Positions 24,585-37,073 of a stretch of 64,000 nucleotides of DNA are shown in pieces. Under the pieces are notes generated by a model. That model was not told the DNA's origin. It ran no database searches and was given only the letters and a program-made list of their open reading frames with translations. A program made the translations under genes and the position numbers. This DNA comes from Deinococcus aerophilus (GTDB lineage Bacteria > Deinococcota > Deinococci > Deinococcales > Deinococcaceae), in the NCBI RefSeq assembly GCF_014647075.1, contig NZ_BMOM01000020.1, positions 1 to 64,000 of the forward strand, given 5' to 3'. Position 1 is the first letter of the stretch; the number at the start of each line of letters is the position of its first letter.

Positions 24585-24610
24585 GACCCTCATCTGCTGA
24601 GATGGGGGTC
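24585..24610 (+). terminator. Hairpin between ctaB and coxB
   Basis: Ten-bp stem GACCCTCATC/GATGGGGGTC with one G-T pair and a 6-nt loop; no T-tract. It may limit read-through or shape the coxB leader. TAAACT (24692-24697) further down is a possible coxB -10. Confidence 0.4.
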
Positions 24611-24721
24611 ATGTCTAACCGTTCGGTAGGGCACCGGCACAGGAAGGCGCGGTGAGGGCCGGCAAGCCGCGCAAATCGCCGCGTCACGGATTAAACTGAA
24701 GCCGAGAAGAAAGGAGCGAAG

Positions 24722-25962
24722 TTGAATACCATGAACCGTCACAGCGGCCAGCGTCTGCACGCCAGAGAGCGACTCCGGCGAGCGCTGACCATGGCCACCG
24801 CCGCCGGCCTCGGCACGGCTCTGCTCAGCGGCTGCGGATCGCAGCAGTTCATCACCATGGGGGATCTGGCCTCCGACTACAACAAGGAAATTTTCTGGAT
24901 GAGCATCTGGGCCATCGCCCTGTCCATCCTGATCTTCGTGGGCGTGTCGTACGCCCTGTTCTACACGGTGGGCAGGTTCCGTGAGGACCGCAACGACGCC
25001 GCGCCGCAACAGTTCCACGGCAACAACCGGCTGGAAACCTGGCTGGTGGTCGTGCCGGTCATCATCGTGATGGTGCTGAGCGTGCTCACGGTGCGCAGCA
25101 TGGCGATCCTCAACCCCGTGCCGGCCGAGGCGACCAAGATCGACGTGCTGGGCCGCCAGTTCTGGTGGAACTTTGCGTACCCGGAAACCAAGGCGGACGC
25201 GGGCGGCAACGTGACCAACGGCAACGAGATGATCATGCCCATCGGCGAGCAGGTCGCGCTGACCATCACCAGCGGAGACGTGATCCACGGCTTCTGGGCG
25301 CCCAACATCGGCGGCCAGCGCGCCGCCATGCCTGCGACCCTCAGAAGCTGGAACGTCGACATCAACCGCGCGGGCGTGTATCAGGGCAACTGCACCCAGC
25401 TGTGCGGAGCCAGCCACGCCAACATGCGCTACAAGGTGGTGGCCTTGGAACCCGAGCGTTATGCCAGCTTCCTGGCCGCCGCCAAGGCCTACCGCGCTCC
25501 GGAACCTGCTGCGGGCAGCGCCGAGGCCCGCGGGTACGCCCTGTTCATGCAGGGCAAGCCGGAAACCGGCGCGCTGGCCTGCGCCGCGTGCCACCGCGTT
25601 CAGGGCACCCCGGCGGCTGGCGTGGCCGGGCCCGACCTCAGCTTCTTCGGCACCCGCCGGACGCTGGGCGCGGGCATGTGGGAGTTCATGGAGCCGGAAA
25701 ATCACTGGGAAACGCCGCGCGCCCGCGAGATCCTGCACGAGTGGATCAAGCACAGCCCGCTGGTCAAGCCCGGCAGCCTGATGCCCACCTACGACGGCAG
25801 TGAATACCGTGCGAACGGCAAACTGGTGAAGGGCGGCATCCTGACCGACGCCGAGCTTGATGACGTGGCCGCCTACCTGCGCAGCCTGAAGCTGCCGGAA
25901 GAGGCCAACTACTGGAGCGGTACGCCGGTCTTCGGCAGCCAGAACACCACGGGAGGAACGCA

Positions 25963-25966
<4 letters not shown>
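24722..25966 (+). CDS. coxB: Cytochrome c oxidase subunit II with fused cytochrome c (caa3 type)
   Basis: A 414-residue lipoprotein subunit II. The signal peptide ends in a lipobox (LLSG-C38). Two helices (about 57-80 and 106-124) anchor it. The CuA domain has H189, C224, C228, H232 and M235 ([12 protein letters not shown]). A C-terminal cytochrome c domain follows, with CAACH at 287-291 and a probable axial methionine in GSLMPTYDG. It passes electrons from cytochrome c to heme a. The start is TTG at 24722, five nt after AAGGAG; an ATG nine nt later is too far from that site. Its stop overlaps the next start (GTGA). Confidence 0.93.
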
Positions 25967-28425
<2,459 letters not shown>

Positions 28426-28450
28426 AGCACACCGGCTTCAGAAGTTCAGA

Positions 28451-28493
28451 GCGGGAGGGGACGCCGATTGCGCGTCCCCTCCCGCCTTTCTGT
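28451..28493 (+). terminator. Rho-independent terminator of the oxidase operon
   Basis: Fourteen-bp perfect stem GCGGGAGGGGACGC/GCGTCCCCTCCCGC (28451-28464 with 28472-28485), then CTTTCTGTTT. Confidence 0.88.
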
Positions 28494-28560
28494 TTGCCCG
28501 GGTGCGCCGTGACCCCGAGTGGCGGGGGACCGGGGGACATGGTGCCCGGCCGCCCTGCTC

Positions 28561-28566
28561 TAGCCT
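28561..28566 (+). promoter_or_regulatory. -10 hexamer of the sco gene
   Basis: TAGCCT, 6 nt before the ATG at 28573; leaderless layout. Confidence 0.45.
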
Positions 28567-28572
28567 GCCCGC

Positions 28573-29262
28573 ATGAAGTGGTTGACAGCGGCTTTGCTGG
28601 TGGTGGCGGCGATTCTGGGGGGCCTGCTGTATGTCCGGCAGGCCAGCCCCACGGTGACGGGCGGTTTGGCGCTGGACAGCCCACTCACCCTGCCTGCCCT
28701 GAAACTGACCGATGACCGGGGGCAGACAACCACACTCGCCGATTCGGACGGCCGGCTGCGGCTGGTGTTCTACGGCTTCGTGCGCTGCCCGGATGTGTGC
28801 CCGCCGACCCTGGCGAGCCTGAAAAACAGCTACGACACCCTCACGCCCGAACAGCGGCGGCAGATGCAGGTGCAGTTCATCACGGTGGACCCTGCCTTCG
28901 ACACCCCCGCGGTCATGCGCGCCTACCTCGACCGCTTTGATCCCGCCTTTACCGGCCTGACCGGTCCGGCCGCCACCATTGACGAAGCGGCCCGGACCAT
29001 GTTCGTGACCAACGTTCCTCCCCAGCCCATCATGACCATGGACCACAGCGCCCACACCGCTCCCTCCGCCGGGTCGGGGGCCGACAACGCCGCAGCGGTG
29101 GGCGCAGGCGCGGATGAGGCCGCCCGCATTCACGGCGATCAGGTCAGTGTGGTGGATGCCCAGGGCCGCTTCGTCCGGGTCTACAGCAACGGCGAGGTCA
29201 TCGGCGGTGAGTTGCAGCGCGACCTGCCGGGCCTGATCCGGACCTATGGCGGCGCCGGTTGA
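28573..29262 (+). CDS. SCO1/SenC copper chaperone
   Basis: A 229-residue membrane-anchored thioredoxin-fold protein (one N-terminal helix, residues 4-20). The copper site is C72, C76 (CPDVC) and H187 (RIHGDQVSVV). It delivers copper to the CuA site of the adjacent oxidase. An insertion at about 151-182 between the core and the ligand histidine is rich in Met, His, Ala and Gly (PIMTMDHSAHTAP), which could bind extra copper. The gene has its own promoter, after the oxidase terminator. Confidence 0.88.
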   Translation: MKWLTAALLVVAAILGGLLYVRQASPTVTGGLALDSPLTLPALKLTDDRGQTTTLADSDGRLRLVFYGFVRCPDVCPPTLASLKNSYDTLTPEQRRQMQVQFITVDPAFDTPAVMRAYLDRFDPAFTGLTGPAATIDEAARTMFVTNVPPQPIMTMDHSAHTAPSAGSGADNAAAVGAGADEAARIHGDQVSVVDAQGRFVRVYSNGEVIGGELQRDLPGLIRTYGGAG

Positions 29263-29300
29263 GTCCCGCGCTCCGTTTCTTTTCCCGAAGAATCAGCATG

Positions 29301-29322
29301 TATTTCGGAAATAGCGTAATAT
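29301..29322 (+). promoter_or_regulatory. ruvB promoter region with inverted repeat
   Basis: TAATAT (29317-29322) lies 7 nt before the ruvB ATG. Just upstream, TATTTC-G-GAAATA (29301-29313) is a perfect inverted repeat. Its arms resemble half-sites of the Deinococcus radiation response motif, but the spacing is 2 bp shorter than that motif. Confidence 0.4.
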
Positions 29323-29329
29323 AAACGGC

Positions 29330-30325
<996 letters not shown>

Positions 30326-30373
30326 CGCGCCGCTGTGTACGGCACGGACCGTCACAGATTCTTGCCCCTCCTC

Positions 30374-30379
30374 TACACT
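30374..30379 (+). promoter_or_regulatory. -10 hexamer of the ArsC/Spx-like gene
   Basis: TACACT, 7 nt before the ATG at 30387; leaderless layout. Confidence 0.45.
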
Positions 30380-30386
30380 TGTCGGT

Positions 30387-30746
30387 ATGAGCGGCGTTCA
30401 GATTCAGGTCTTTGGCCTCAAGAAAAGTGCAGCCACCCGCGCTGCCGAGCGGTTCTTCAAGGAGCGCGGGGTCAAGATTCATTTTGTGGATCTGACGCAA
30501 CGCCCCATCGCCCGGGGTGAACTGACCCGCTTCGTGCAGAAGTTCGGCCTGAACGCCCTGCTGGATCTGGAGGGCAAGGCCTACGAGCGCAGCAACCTCG
30601 CGTACCTGCGGACCACCGAGGAAGGAGTGATTTCCAAGGTGGTCGAAACCCCCGAGCTGCTGCGGCTGCCCCTGGTCCGCGGCGGCAAGGTGCTGACGGT
30701 GGGCGAGGACCTTGCCGGCTGGAAAACCATGCTGGAACAGGCCTGA
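30387..30746 (+). CDS. ArsC/Spx-like protein lacking the N-terminal cysteine
   Basis: A 119-residue thioredoxin-like protein of the ArsC/Spx family (VQIQVFGLKKSAATRAAERFFKERG, then PLVRGGKVLTVG, a variant of the PI(V/I)...GR.lvG cis-proline region). The position of the catalytic cysteine is Ser14 (KKSAAT) and there is no cysteine in the whole protein, so arsenate reductase chemistry is not possible. It may bind a partner, as Spx binds RNA polymerase. The galM gene begins 4 nt after its stop. Confidence 0.75.
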   Translation: MSGVQIQVFGLKKSAATRAAERFFKERGVKIHFVDLTQRPIARGELTRFVQKFGLNALLDLEGKAYERSNLAYLRTTEEGVISKVVETPELLRLPLVRGGKVLTVGEDLAGWKTMLEQA

Positions 30747-30749
30747 CCG

Positions 30750-31829
30750 GTGTCCCCACTGCCTGAACTGGAAACGCGCCCCTGGGGCCGGTTGCCCGGC
30801 GGACCGGACGTTTCCCTCTTCACCCTGCGCACGCCGGGCGGCCTGAGCGTCCGCCTAGGCGAGTACGGCGCGCGCCTGCTGCGGGTGCAGGCCCCGGACC
30901 GCCACGGCGCGCTGGGCGACGTGCTGCTCGGTCACCCCGACCTCGCGCCGTACCTGCACGAGCCGGAGGCCCGTTACTTTGGAGCGCTGATCGGGCGGGT
31001 CGCCAACCGCATCGCACACGGCACCTTCACACTGGGCGGCGCGGCGCACCGGCTGGCGCGCAACGATCCGCCCCATCACCTGCACGGCGGCCCCGGCGGT
31101 TTCCATGCCGTGCGCTGGGTGGGTACACCCTTTTCGGGGAACGGGGAGCGCGGCGTGGAGTTCCGCCGTCTCAGCCCGGACGGCGAGGAAGGCTATCCGG
31201 GGGCGCTGCAGGTCACTGCGCGCTACACCCTGACGGACGCCGGCGTACTGGCGTTTGAGGCGTGGGCCACCACGGACCGCCTGACCCCGGTGAACCTCAC
31301 CACCCACGCCTACTGGAATCTGGCCGACGGCGGCGCGGGCGGCGTGCTGGGCCACACCCTGCAACTGAACAGCGCCCGGTTTCTGGCAGTGGACGGAGGC
31401 GGCATCCCTGAGGCCGTGGCCGACGCCGCGGGCACCCCCTTCGACTTCCAGATGGCCCGGGCGCTGGGAAAGGGCATCGAGGCCGACCACCCGCAGCTGC
31501 GGCAAGCCGGCGGCTACGACCACCACTTTCTGCTGCCCGGGGCCCCGGCGGACGCTCCCCTGCGCTGGGCCGCGACCCTGCACGATCCGGCCAGTGGCCG
31601 CCGCGTGGAGGTCTCGACCACCGAACCCGGCCTGCAGGTGTACACCGGCAACGTGATGGACGGCAGTTTCGTGGGCTGGAACGCCGCGTGCTACGGACAG
31701 CACTCAGCGGTGTGTCTGGAACCCCAGCAAGCCCCCGACTCGGTCAATCAGCCCGTGCTGGACGACATCATCTTGCACCCGGGCCAGACATACCACACCC
31801 GGACCGAGTGGCGGTTCTCGGCGCAGTAG
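30750..31829 (+). CDS. galM: Aldose 1-epimerase
   Basis: A 359-residue galactose mutarotase-like enzyme. Substrate residues sit in ALIGRVANRIA and HHLHGG; the catalytic His is in NLTTHAYWNL and the catalytic Glu in VCLEPQQAPDSVN. It interconverts alpha and beta anomers of hexoses or pentoses. The GTG start lies 4 nt after the previous stop. The sugar cluster begins just downstream, so xylose anomers may be its substrate. Confidence 0.88.
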   Translation: MSPLPELETRPWGRLPGGPDVSLFTLRTPGGLSVRLGEYGARLLRVQAPDRHGALGDVLLGHPDLAPYLHEPEARYFGALIGRVANRIAHGTFTLGGAAHRLARNDPPHHLHGGPGGFHAVRWVGTPFSGNGERGVEFRRLSPDGEEGYPGALQVTARYTLTDAGVLAFEAWATTDRLTPVNLTTHAYWNLADGGAGGVLGHTLQLNSARFLAVDGGGIPEAVADAAGTPFDFQMARALGKGIEADHPQLRQAGGYDHHFLLPGAPADAPLRWAATLHDPASGRRVEVSTTEPGLQVYTGNVMDGSFVGWNAACYGQHSAVCLEPQQAPDSVNQPVLDDIILHPGQTYHTRTEWRFSAQ

Positions 31830-31866
31830 GCGGTCCCCACAACCCGGCCAGACCCCCTGTCCACGC

Positions 31867-31898
31867 TTGACACCGCCAGGGTTACCGGTAACTATAAG
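31867..31898 (+). promoter_or_regulatory. lacI1-xylA-xylB promoter with palindromic operator
   Basis: TTGACA (31867-31872) is followed by an A/T-rich -10 zone (TAACTATAAG, 31889-31898). Between them lies the perfect 12-bp palindrome GTTACCGGTAAC (31881-31892) with a central CpG, the form of LacI-family operators. Binding here would block the promoter of the regulator and of xylA-xylB. Confidence 0.65.
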
Positions 31899-32017
31899 GG
31901 CAGTTCTGCCGCTGTCTCTGTGTTGTCGGCCCCCAGGGGGCCGGCCTTCCCCTCTGCTGCGCCGGGAAGGGGAGCACACGCCCTTTCCCCTCTCCCCACA
32001 CCACAGGAGCGTACCCC

Positions 32018-33043
32018 ATGCCCGTGACCCTGCAGGACATCGCCGCGCAGGCGGGAGTGAGCAAGATGACCGTGAGCAAGGTGCTCAACGGGCAGCCGGG
32101 CATCAGCGAGGCGACCCGGGCGCGGGTGCTGACCACCGCGCAGAAGCTGGGCTACCGCGCCAATGCCGCCGCCCGCACCCTGGCGACCGGGCGCAGCGAC
32201 ACCCTGGGCGTGCTCGTGCCCAGCCTGGGGACCCAGTACGTCTCGGAAGTGGTGCGCGGGGCCGATCACGCCGCCACGGCGCTGGGGCTGGACCTGCTGA
32301 TCTCGACCACCCAGGAGCGGCCCGGGCGCGAGGGCCACAATGTCTCGCGCCTGAGCGGCGGGCTGGTGGACGCGCTGCTGATCGTGCTGCCCTACGCCCT
32401 GCACGACTACGCCCCGGCCCTGCTCGACGCCTCGCTGCCGGTGGTGGTGGTGGGCAACGAATCGCCGGGGCAGCCGCTGGCGCTGGTGGACACCGACCAC
32501 ATGGCCGGGGCGCGCTTAGCCGCCGGACACCTGCTGGACCTGGGCCACCGCCGCATCGCCTTCGTCACGGGACGCCCGGACGTGCAGGCGAGCGCCGAGC
32601 GCCTGCGCGGGTACGGGGAGGCGCTGCGCGGCGCCGGCCTGCCCGTGGACGAACGCCTGATTGTGGACGGCGATTACACCCAGCCGGGCGGATTCCACGC
32701 CACACGCACGCTGCTGGCGCGGCTGGACGCGGGCGGCCTGCCGCTGCCGACGGCCGTCTTCGCCGCCAACGACGTCTCGGCCTTCGGAGTGATCGAGGCG
32801 CTGCGCGACCACGGCCTGCGCGTGCCCGGCGACGTGTCGGTGATCGGCTTCGACGACATTCCGCAGGCCAGTCAGGTCCATCCGCCGCTCACCACCGTGC
32901 GTCAGCCGCTGCCCGAGATGGGAGAGGTCGCCGCCCGCATGCTGATCGCGCGGCTACGCGGCGGCCCGGCCCCGCCGCCGCGCACGGTGCTGCCGCCCAC
33001 ACTGGTTCTGCGCGCGAGCACCGCGCCGCGCCGTCCGCACTGA
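32018..33043 (+). CDS. LacI family regulator 1 (xylose operon)
   Basis: A 341-residue repressor. The N-terminal helix-turn-helix and hinge ([23 protein letters not shown], residues 3-25) are LacI type; residues about 60-330 form the sugar-binding periplasmic-like core ([22 protein letters not shown]). It lies directly before xylA and xylB (25-nt gap), so it most likely responds to xylose or an oligoxyloside and represses its own operon through the palindrome at 31881. The ATG follows CAGGAG with a long leader (about 115 nt) holding a GGCCCCC-A-GGGGGCC inverted repeat (31928-31942). Confidence 0.88.
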   Translation: MPVTLQDIAAQAGVSKMTVSKVLNGQPGISEATRARVLTTAQKLGYRANAAARTLATGRSDTLGVLVPSLGTQYVSEVVRGADHAATALGLDLLISTTQERPGREGHNVSRLSGGLVDALLIVLPYALHDYAPALLDASLPVVVVGNESPGQPLALVDTDHMAGARLAAGHLLDLGHRRIAFVTGRPDVQASAERLRGYGEALRGAGLPVDERLIVDGDYTQPGGFHATRTLLARLDAGGLPLPTAVFAANDVSAFGVIEALRDHGLRVPGDVSVIGFDDIPQASQVHPPLTTVRQPLPEMGEVAARMLIARLRGGPAPPPRTVLPPTLVLRASTAPRRPH

Positions 33044-33068
33044 CTGTTCCCCACTCTGGAGGTCCACC

Positions 33069-34253
33069 ATGACGAACGCTGCCCATGACGTCCTCTCCCC
33101 CACCCCCGACGACCGCTTCACCTTCGGCCTGTGGACCGTCGGTCAGACCGGACGCGACCCCTTCGGCGAGCCGACGCGCGCCGCGCTGAGCGCTCCCTAC
33201 CTCGTGCGCCAGCTGGCCGGTCTGGGCGCCTACGGCGTCAACCTGCACGACAACGATCTGGTGCCCATCGACGCCACGGCCCGGCAGCGCGACCACCTGG
33301 TGCGCGACTTTCAGCAGGCCCTGAACGACACCGGCCTGAAGGTGCCGATGGCGACCACCAACCTGTTCAGCGACCCCGCCTTCAAGGACGGCGCCTTTAC
33401 CAGCGCCGACGCGCGGGTGCGGGCCTATGCGCTGCAAAAGACCATGCACAGCATGGACCTCGGCCACGAACTGGGTGCCGAAACCTATGTGTTCTGGGGC
33501 GGGCGCGAGGGCAGCGAGGTGGACGCCGGAGGCAAGCTGCTCGACGCTCTGGCGTGGTTCCGCGACAGCCTGAATTTTCTGGCCGCCTACAGCGAGGCGC
33601 AGGGCTACGGCTACCGCTTTGCGCTGGAACCCAAGCCCAACGAGCCGCGCGGAGACATCTTCTTTCCTACGGCGGGCAGCATGCTCGGCTTCATTCCCAC
33701 GCTGGAGCGCCCGGACCTCTTCGGCGTCAACCCCGAGTTCGCCCACGACACCATGGCGGGCCTGAACTTCACGCACGCGGTCGCGCAGATCATCGATGCG
33801 GGCAAGCTGTTCCACATCGACCTCAACGACCAGAAGATGGGCCGCTTCGACCAGGACCTGCGCTTTGGGGCCGAGAACATCAAGACCGCCTTCTTTCTGG
33901 TCAAGCTGCTGGAAGACAGCGGCTACGGCGGTCCCCGGCACTTTGACGCCCACGCCCTGCGCACCGAGGACGAGGCCGGTGTGTGGGCCTTTGCGCGCGG
34001 CTGCATGCGCACCTACCTGCTCCTGAAGGAGAAGGTGCGGAAGTTCAACGAGGACCCCGAAATTCAGGCGGCACTGGCAGCCTACCGGGTGGAAGACGCC
34101 GAACTCGCCGAACTGACCGGCCGCTTCAGTCCGGAACGGGCCCGGGCGCTGAAGGAACGGGCCTTTGACCGCGAAGCGCTGGGGCGGCGCGGGCCGGGGC
34201 TGGAACAGCTCGACCAGCTCACCATGGAGCTGCTGCTGGGCGTACGCGGATGA
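33069..34253 (+). CDS. xylA: Xylose isomerase
   Basis: A 394-residue class I xylose isomerase converting D-xylose to D-xylulose. The catalytic His60 and Asp63 are in NLHDND; metal ligands are in [18 protein letters not shown] and [22 protein letters not shown] is diagnostic. The ATG has TGGAGG upstream. It overlaps xylB (ATGA), so the pair is translationally coupled. Confidence 0.96.
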   Translation: MTNAAHDVLSPTPDDRFTFGLWTVGQTGRDPFGEPTRAALSAPYLVRQLAGLGAYGVNLHDNDLVPIDATARQRDHLVRDFQQALNDTGLKVPMATTNLFSDPAFKDGAFTSADARVRAYALQKTMHSMDLGHELGAETYVFWGGREGSEVDAGGKLLDALAWFRDSLNFLAAYSEAQGYGYRFALEPKPNEPRGDIFFPTAGSMLGFIPTLERPDLFGVNPEFAHDTMAGLNFTHAVAQIIDAGKLFHIDLNDQKMGRFDQDLRFGAENIKTAFFLVKLLEDSGYGGPRHFDAHALRTEDEAGVWAFARGCMRTYLLLKEKVRKFNEDPEIQAALAAYRVEDAELAELTGRFSPERARALKERAFDREALGRRGPGLEQLDQLTMELLLGVRG

Positions 34254-35770
34254 GCGGGCCGGTCACGCTGGGCGTGGACCTGGGCACCAGCGGCGTGAAG
34301 GTGGTCGCGCTGAACGCGGGCGGCAGGGTTGTGGCGCACGCCAGCCGCAGCTACCCGCTGCTCACCCCCCGCCCCGGCTGGACCGAGCAGCGCCCCGCAG
34401 ACTGGGTGGCGGGGGCGGTCGACGCCCTGCGGGAGGTGGCCGCTCAGCTGACAGAGGGCGGCCACACGCCGCTGGCCCTGGGCCTGAGCGGGCAGATGCA
34501 CGGAGCGGTCTTTCTGGACGCACGCGGCGACGTGCTGCGCCCCGCGCCGCTGTGGAACGACCAGCGCACCGGCGAGGCGGTGGACGAGATCGAGCGCGCC
34601 GTGCCCCGCCCCGACCTGATCGCCCGCACCGGCAACCGCGCCGTGACCGGGTTTCAGCTGCCCAAGGTGCTGTGGCTGCGGCGCGAGGAACCGCAGGTGT
34701 TCGCCCGCCTCGCGCGGGTGCTGCTGCCCAAGGATTACCTGGGGTTCGTGCTGACCGGCGTGATGGCCACCGAGCCGTCGGACGCCTCGGGGGTCGGGGC
34801 CCTGAACCTGGCCGGCAAGACCTGGGACGGCGAGGTGCTGGGGGCGCTGGGGCTGAGCGCCGGGCTGTTTCCGGATGTCGTGAACTCCTGGGACCGGGTG
34901 GGCGGCCTGACGCCGGAACGGGCGCGGGACACCGGCCTGCCCGCCGGATTGCCGGTGGTGGCCGGCGGGGGGGACAACGCCGCCGCCGCCGTCGCGCTGG
35001 GGCTGCGGGCGGCGCGGCCCGGCGTGGGCTCGGTGAGCCTGGGCACCAGCGGGGTGCTGTTCGCGCCGCTGGCGGCCCCCACCCCCGATCCCCAGGGCCG
35101 CGTCCACCTGTTCGCGCACGCCGACGGCGGCTACCACCTGCTGGGGGTCACGCTGGCGTGTGCCGGGGCGCTGCAGTGGCTGCGCGACCGGCTGGCCCCG
35201 GGCACCGACTTTGCACAGCTGCTTGCCGAGGCCGAACACGTGCCCGACGGCGCCGAGGGCGTGACCTTTCTGCCGTATCTGGCCGGAGAGCGCAGTCCGC
35301 TGATGGACCCCGGGGTGCGCGGCGCGTGGCTGGGCCTGAGCCTGGCCCACGGCCGGCCACACCTGACCCGCGCCGTGCTGGAAGGCACCGTCTGTGCGCT
35401 GGCCGACACCTACCAGGTGATGCGTCCGCTGGCCGCGCTGGAACACCTGCGGGCCACCGGGGGCGGAGCGCGCAGCGACCTGTGGCTGGGACTGCTCAGC
35501 GGCGCACTGGGGCTGCCGGTACAGCGCCCCCAAACCGCCGCCGAGGCCGGGGCCGCCGAGGGGGCGGCCATCCTGGCGATGCCCCACGCCGGCCTGCATC
35601 CCGACCTGCACGCGGCCATGGACGCCGTGGCTCCCGGCGGTACCCCAGTGCCTGCCCTGGCGGCCGGGACGGCCCTGAGTCAGCACGCCGCCGCCGTGGC
35701 CCAGCTGTACCCCGCGCACGCGGCGGTCAGCGCCGTCCAGCTGCCCGGCCTGACCCACCCGGAACGCTGA
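34250..35770 (+). CDS. xylB: Xylulokinase
   Basis: A 506-residue FGGY kinase phosphorylating D-xylulose to feed the pentose phosphate pathway. It shows the nucleotide phosphate loop [13 protein letters not shown], the substrate loop [12 protein letters not shown], the catalytic Asp in [10 protein letters not shown] and the C-terminal [11 protein letters not shown] adenosine motif. It starts inside the xylA stop (ATGA) and ends the lacI1-xylA-xylB operon. Confidence 0.95.
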   Translation: MSGPVTLGVDLGTSGVKVVALNAGGRVVAHASRSYPLLTPRPGWTEQRPADWVAGAVDALREVAAQLTEGGHTPLALGLSGQMHGAVFLDARGDVLRPAPLWNDQRTGEAVDEIERAVPRPDLIARTGNRAVTGFQLPKVLWLRREEPQVFARLARVLLPKDYLGFVLTGVMATEPSDASGVGALNLAGKTWDGEVLGALGLSAGLFPDVVNSWDRVGGLTPERARDTGLPAGLPVVAGGGDNAAAAVALGLRAARPGVGSVSLGTSGVLFAPLAAPTPDPQGRVHLFAHADGGYHLLGVTLACAGALQWLRDRLAPGTDFAQLLAEAEHVPDGAEGVTFLPYLAGERSPLMDPGVRGAWLGLSLAHGRPHLTRAVLEGTVCALADTYQVMRPLAALEHLRATGGGARSDLWLGLLSGALGLPVQRPQTAAEAGAAEGAAILAMPHAGLHPDLHAAMDAVAPGGTPVPALAAGTALSQHAAAVAQLYPAHAAVSAVQLPGLTHPER

Positions 35771-35869
35771 AGCTGGACCGGGGGCACCTCCCCATTCCCG
35801 GGCAACACCGGGCACCTGTGGCCCGGCGCCGTGCCAGACGCCACCCCGTTGACCGTCGGTGACGCGATC

Positions 35870-35898
35870 TTGACAGCGCTTTCAAAAGCACTTAAGGT
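35870..35898 (+). promoter_or_regulatory. lacI2 promoter overlapped by cre-like operator
   Basis: TTGACA (35870-35875), 17-nt spacer, TAAGGT (35893-35898). TGACAGCGCTTTCA (35871-35884) covers the -35 and matches the perfect palindrome upstream of the sugar-binding protein gene at 13 of 14 positions, so lacI2 probably represses itself. Confidence 0.7.
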
Positions 35899-35958
35899 GG
35901 GCGTGTTCACAAGTCAAAGAAGCTGCAGGCAGACGCCGGGTCTGCCGGGGAGTTGCCC

Positions 35959-36969
35959 ATGTCTGCCACCGTCACGCTGGCCCACGTGGCGCGGGAAGCT
36001 GGAGTTTCGCCCAGCACCGTGTCGCGCATTCTCAACGGAACCGCCAATGTCACCCCCGACAAGCGCGCCCGGGTCGAGGCGGTGATTCGCCGCCTGAACT
36101 TCGCGCCGAATGTGCAGGCCCAGGCGCTGGCAGCCGGACGCAGCTTCTCGGTGGGGGTGCTGACCCAGGACACCAGCCCCTACTACGGCGAGACCCTGGC
36201 CGGCATTGAGCGCGGCCTGGAGGGCAGCCCCTACCACCCGCTGGTCGTCAGCGGGCACTGGGAGGCGGCGCGGGAACAGGAAGCTCTGGACCTGCTGATG
36301 CGCCGCCGGGTGGACGCCCTGATCGTGCTCGGCGGCGTGATCGAGGACGCGGCGCTGCAGGCGGTGGCCGCGCGGGTGCCCCTGGTGGCGGTGGGACGGG
36401 ACGTCAGCGGTCTGTCCGAACGGTGCGTGCTGGTCGACAACCGCGCCGGCATCCGGTTGCTGGTGCGCCACCTGACCGACCTGGGACACCGCGAGATCGC
36501 CTTTATCGGGGGACCGGAGGTGCAGCAGGACGCGCTGGAACGCCGTCTGGCCTTTGAGGCCGCCCTGCGCGAATGCGGCCTGGAGCCCCAGGCCGGGCTG
36601 ATGCGCCCCGGCGACTACACCGAGGCCAGCGGCGAACGGGCCGCCGAGGAACTGTGCCGCTCGGACCTTCCCTTCACGGCGCTGCTGTGCGCCAACGACC
36701 AGATGGCCTTCGGCGCGCGGCTGACCCTGTACCGCCTGGGCATCCGCGTACCGCAGGACATCTCGCTCACCGGATTTGACGACCTGTTTGCCGCCCGTTA
36801 TGCCACGCCGCCGCTGACCACCGTGCGTCAGGCGATTGCCGAACTCGGCCAAGTGGCCGCCGAGGCCGTGCTGCGTCTGCTTGCCGGCGACCACCCCCAA
36901 CTGCCCCGTTACGTGCCGGAACTGATCGTGCGTGACTCTACCGGACCCGCCCCCCTGCTTTCCCACTGA
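35959..36969 (+). CDS. LacI family regulator 2 (xyloside transport)
   Basis: A 336-residue repressor with an N-terminal helix-turn-helix (VTLAHVAREAGVSPSTVSRILNG, residues 5-27) and a sugar-binding core (VDALIVLGGV, LLCANDQMAFGA, SLTGFDDLF). It sits between xylB and the transporter genes and has operator-like sites at both its own and the transporter promoter. The ATG at 35959 is preferred over a TTG two codons upstream because GGGGAG lies 6 nt before it. Confidence 0.88.
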   Translation: MSATVTLAHVAREAGVSPSTVSRILNGTANVTPDKRARVEAVIRRLNFAPNVQAQALAAGRSFSVGVLTQDTSPYYGETLAGIERGLEGSPYHPLVVSGHWEAAREQEALDLLMRRRVDALIVLGGVIEDAALQAVAARVPLVAVGRDVSGLSERCVLVDNRAGIRLLVRHLTDLGHREIAFIGGPEVQQDALERRLAFEAALRECGLEPQAGLMRPGDYTEASGERAAEELCRSDLPFTALLCANDQMAFGARLTLYRLGIRVPQDISLTGFDDLFAARYATPPLTTVRQAIAELGQVAAEAVLRLLAGDHPQLPRYVPELIVRDSTGPAPLLSH

Positions 36970-37043
36970 GGTGATCCGTTTATGTCCTGAGCTGCCCACC
37001 CCCGGCCGAGCAGTCCACCATGAGCCCTATTTTGTATCCGATT

Positions 37044-37057
37044 TGAAAGCGCTTTCA
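37044..37057 (+). promoter_or_regulatory. Perfect LacI/cre-type operator before the sugar transporter
   Basis: TGAAAGCGCTTTCA is a perfect 14-bp palindrome and fits the cre consensus TGWAANCGNTNWCA. It ends 16 nt before the binding-protein ATG, just upstream of its ribosome site. It shares 13 of 14 positions with the site on the lacI2 promoter. Confidence 0.75.
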
Positions 37058-37073
37058 CGACCAGGAGGTCACC

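Noticed and set aside
29299..29315. Canonical RDRM site before ruvB
   Set aside because: Aligning the repeat with the 17-bp consensus gives at most 8 matches because the arms are 2 bp too close; kept only as an inverted repeat.
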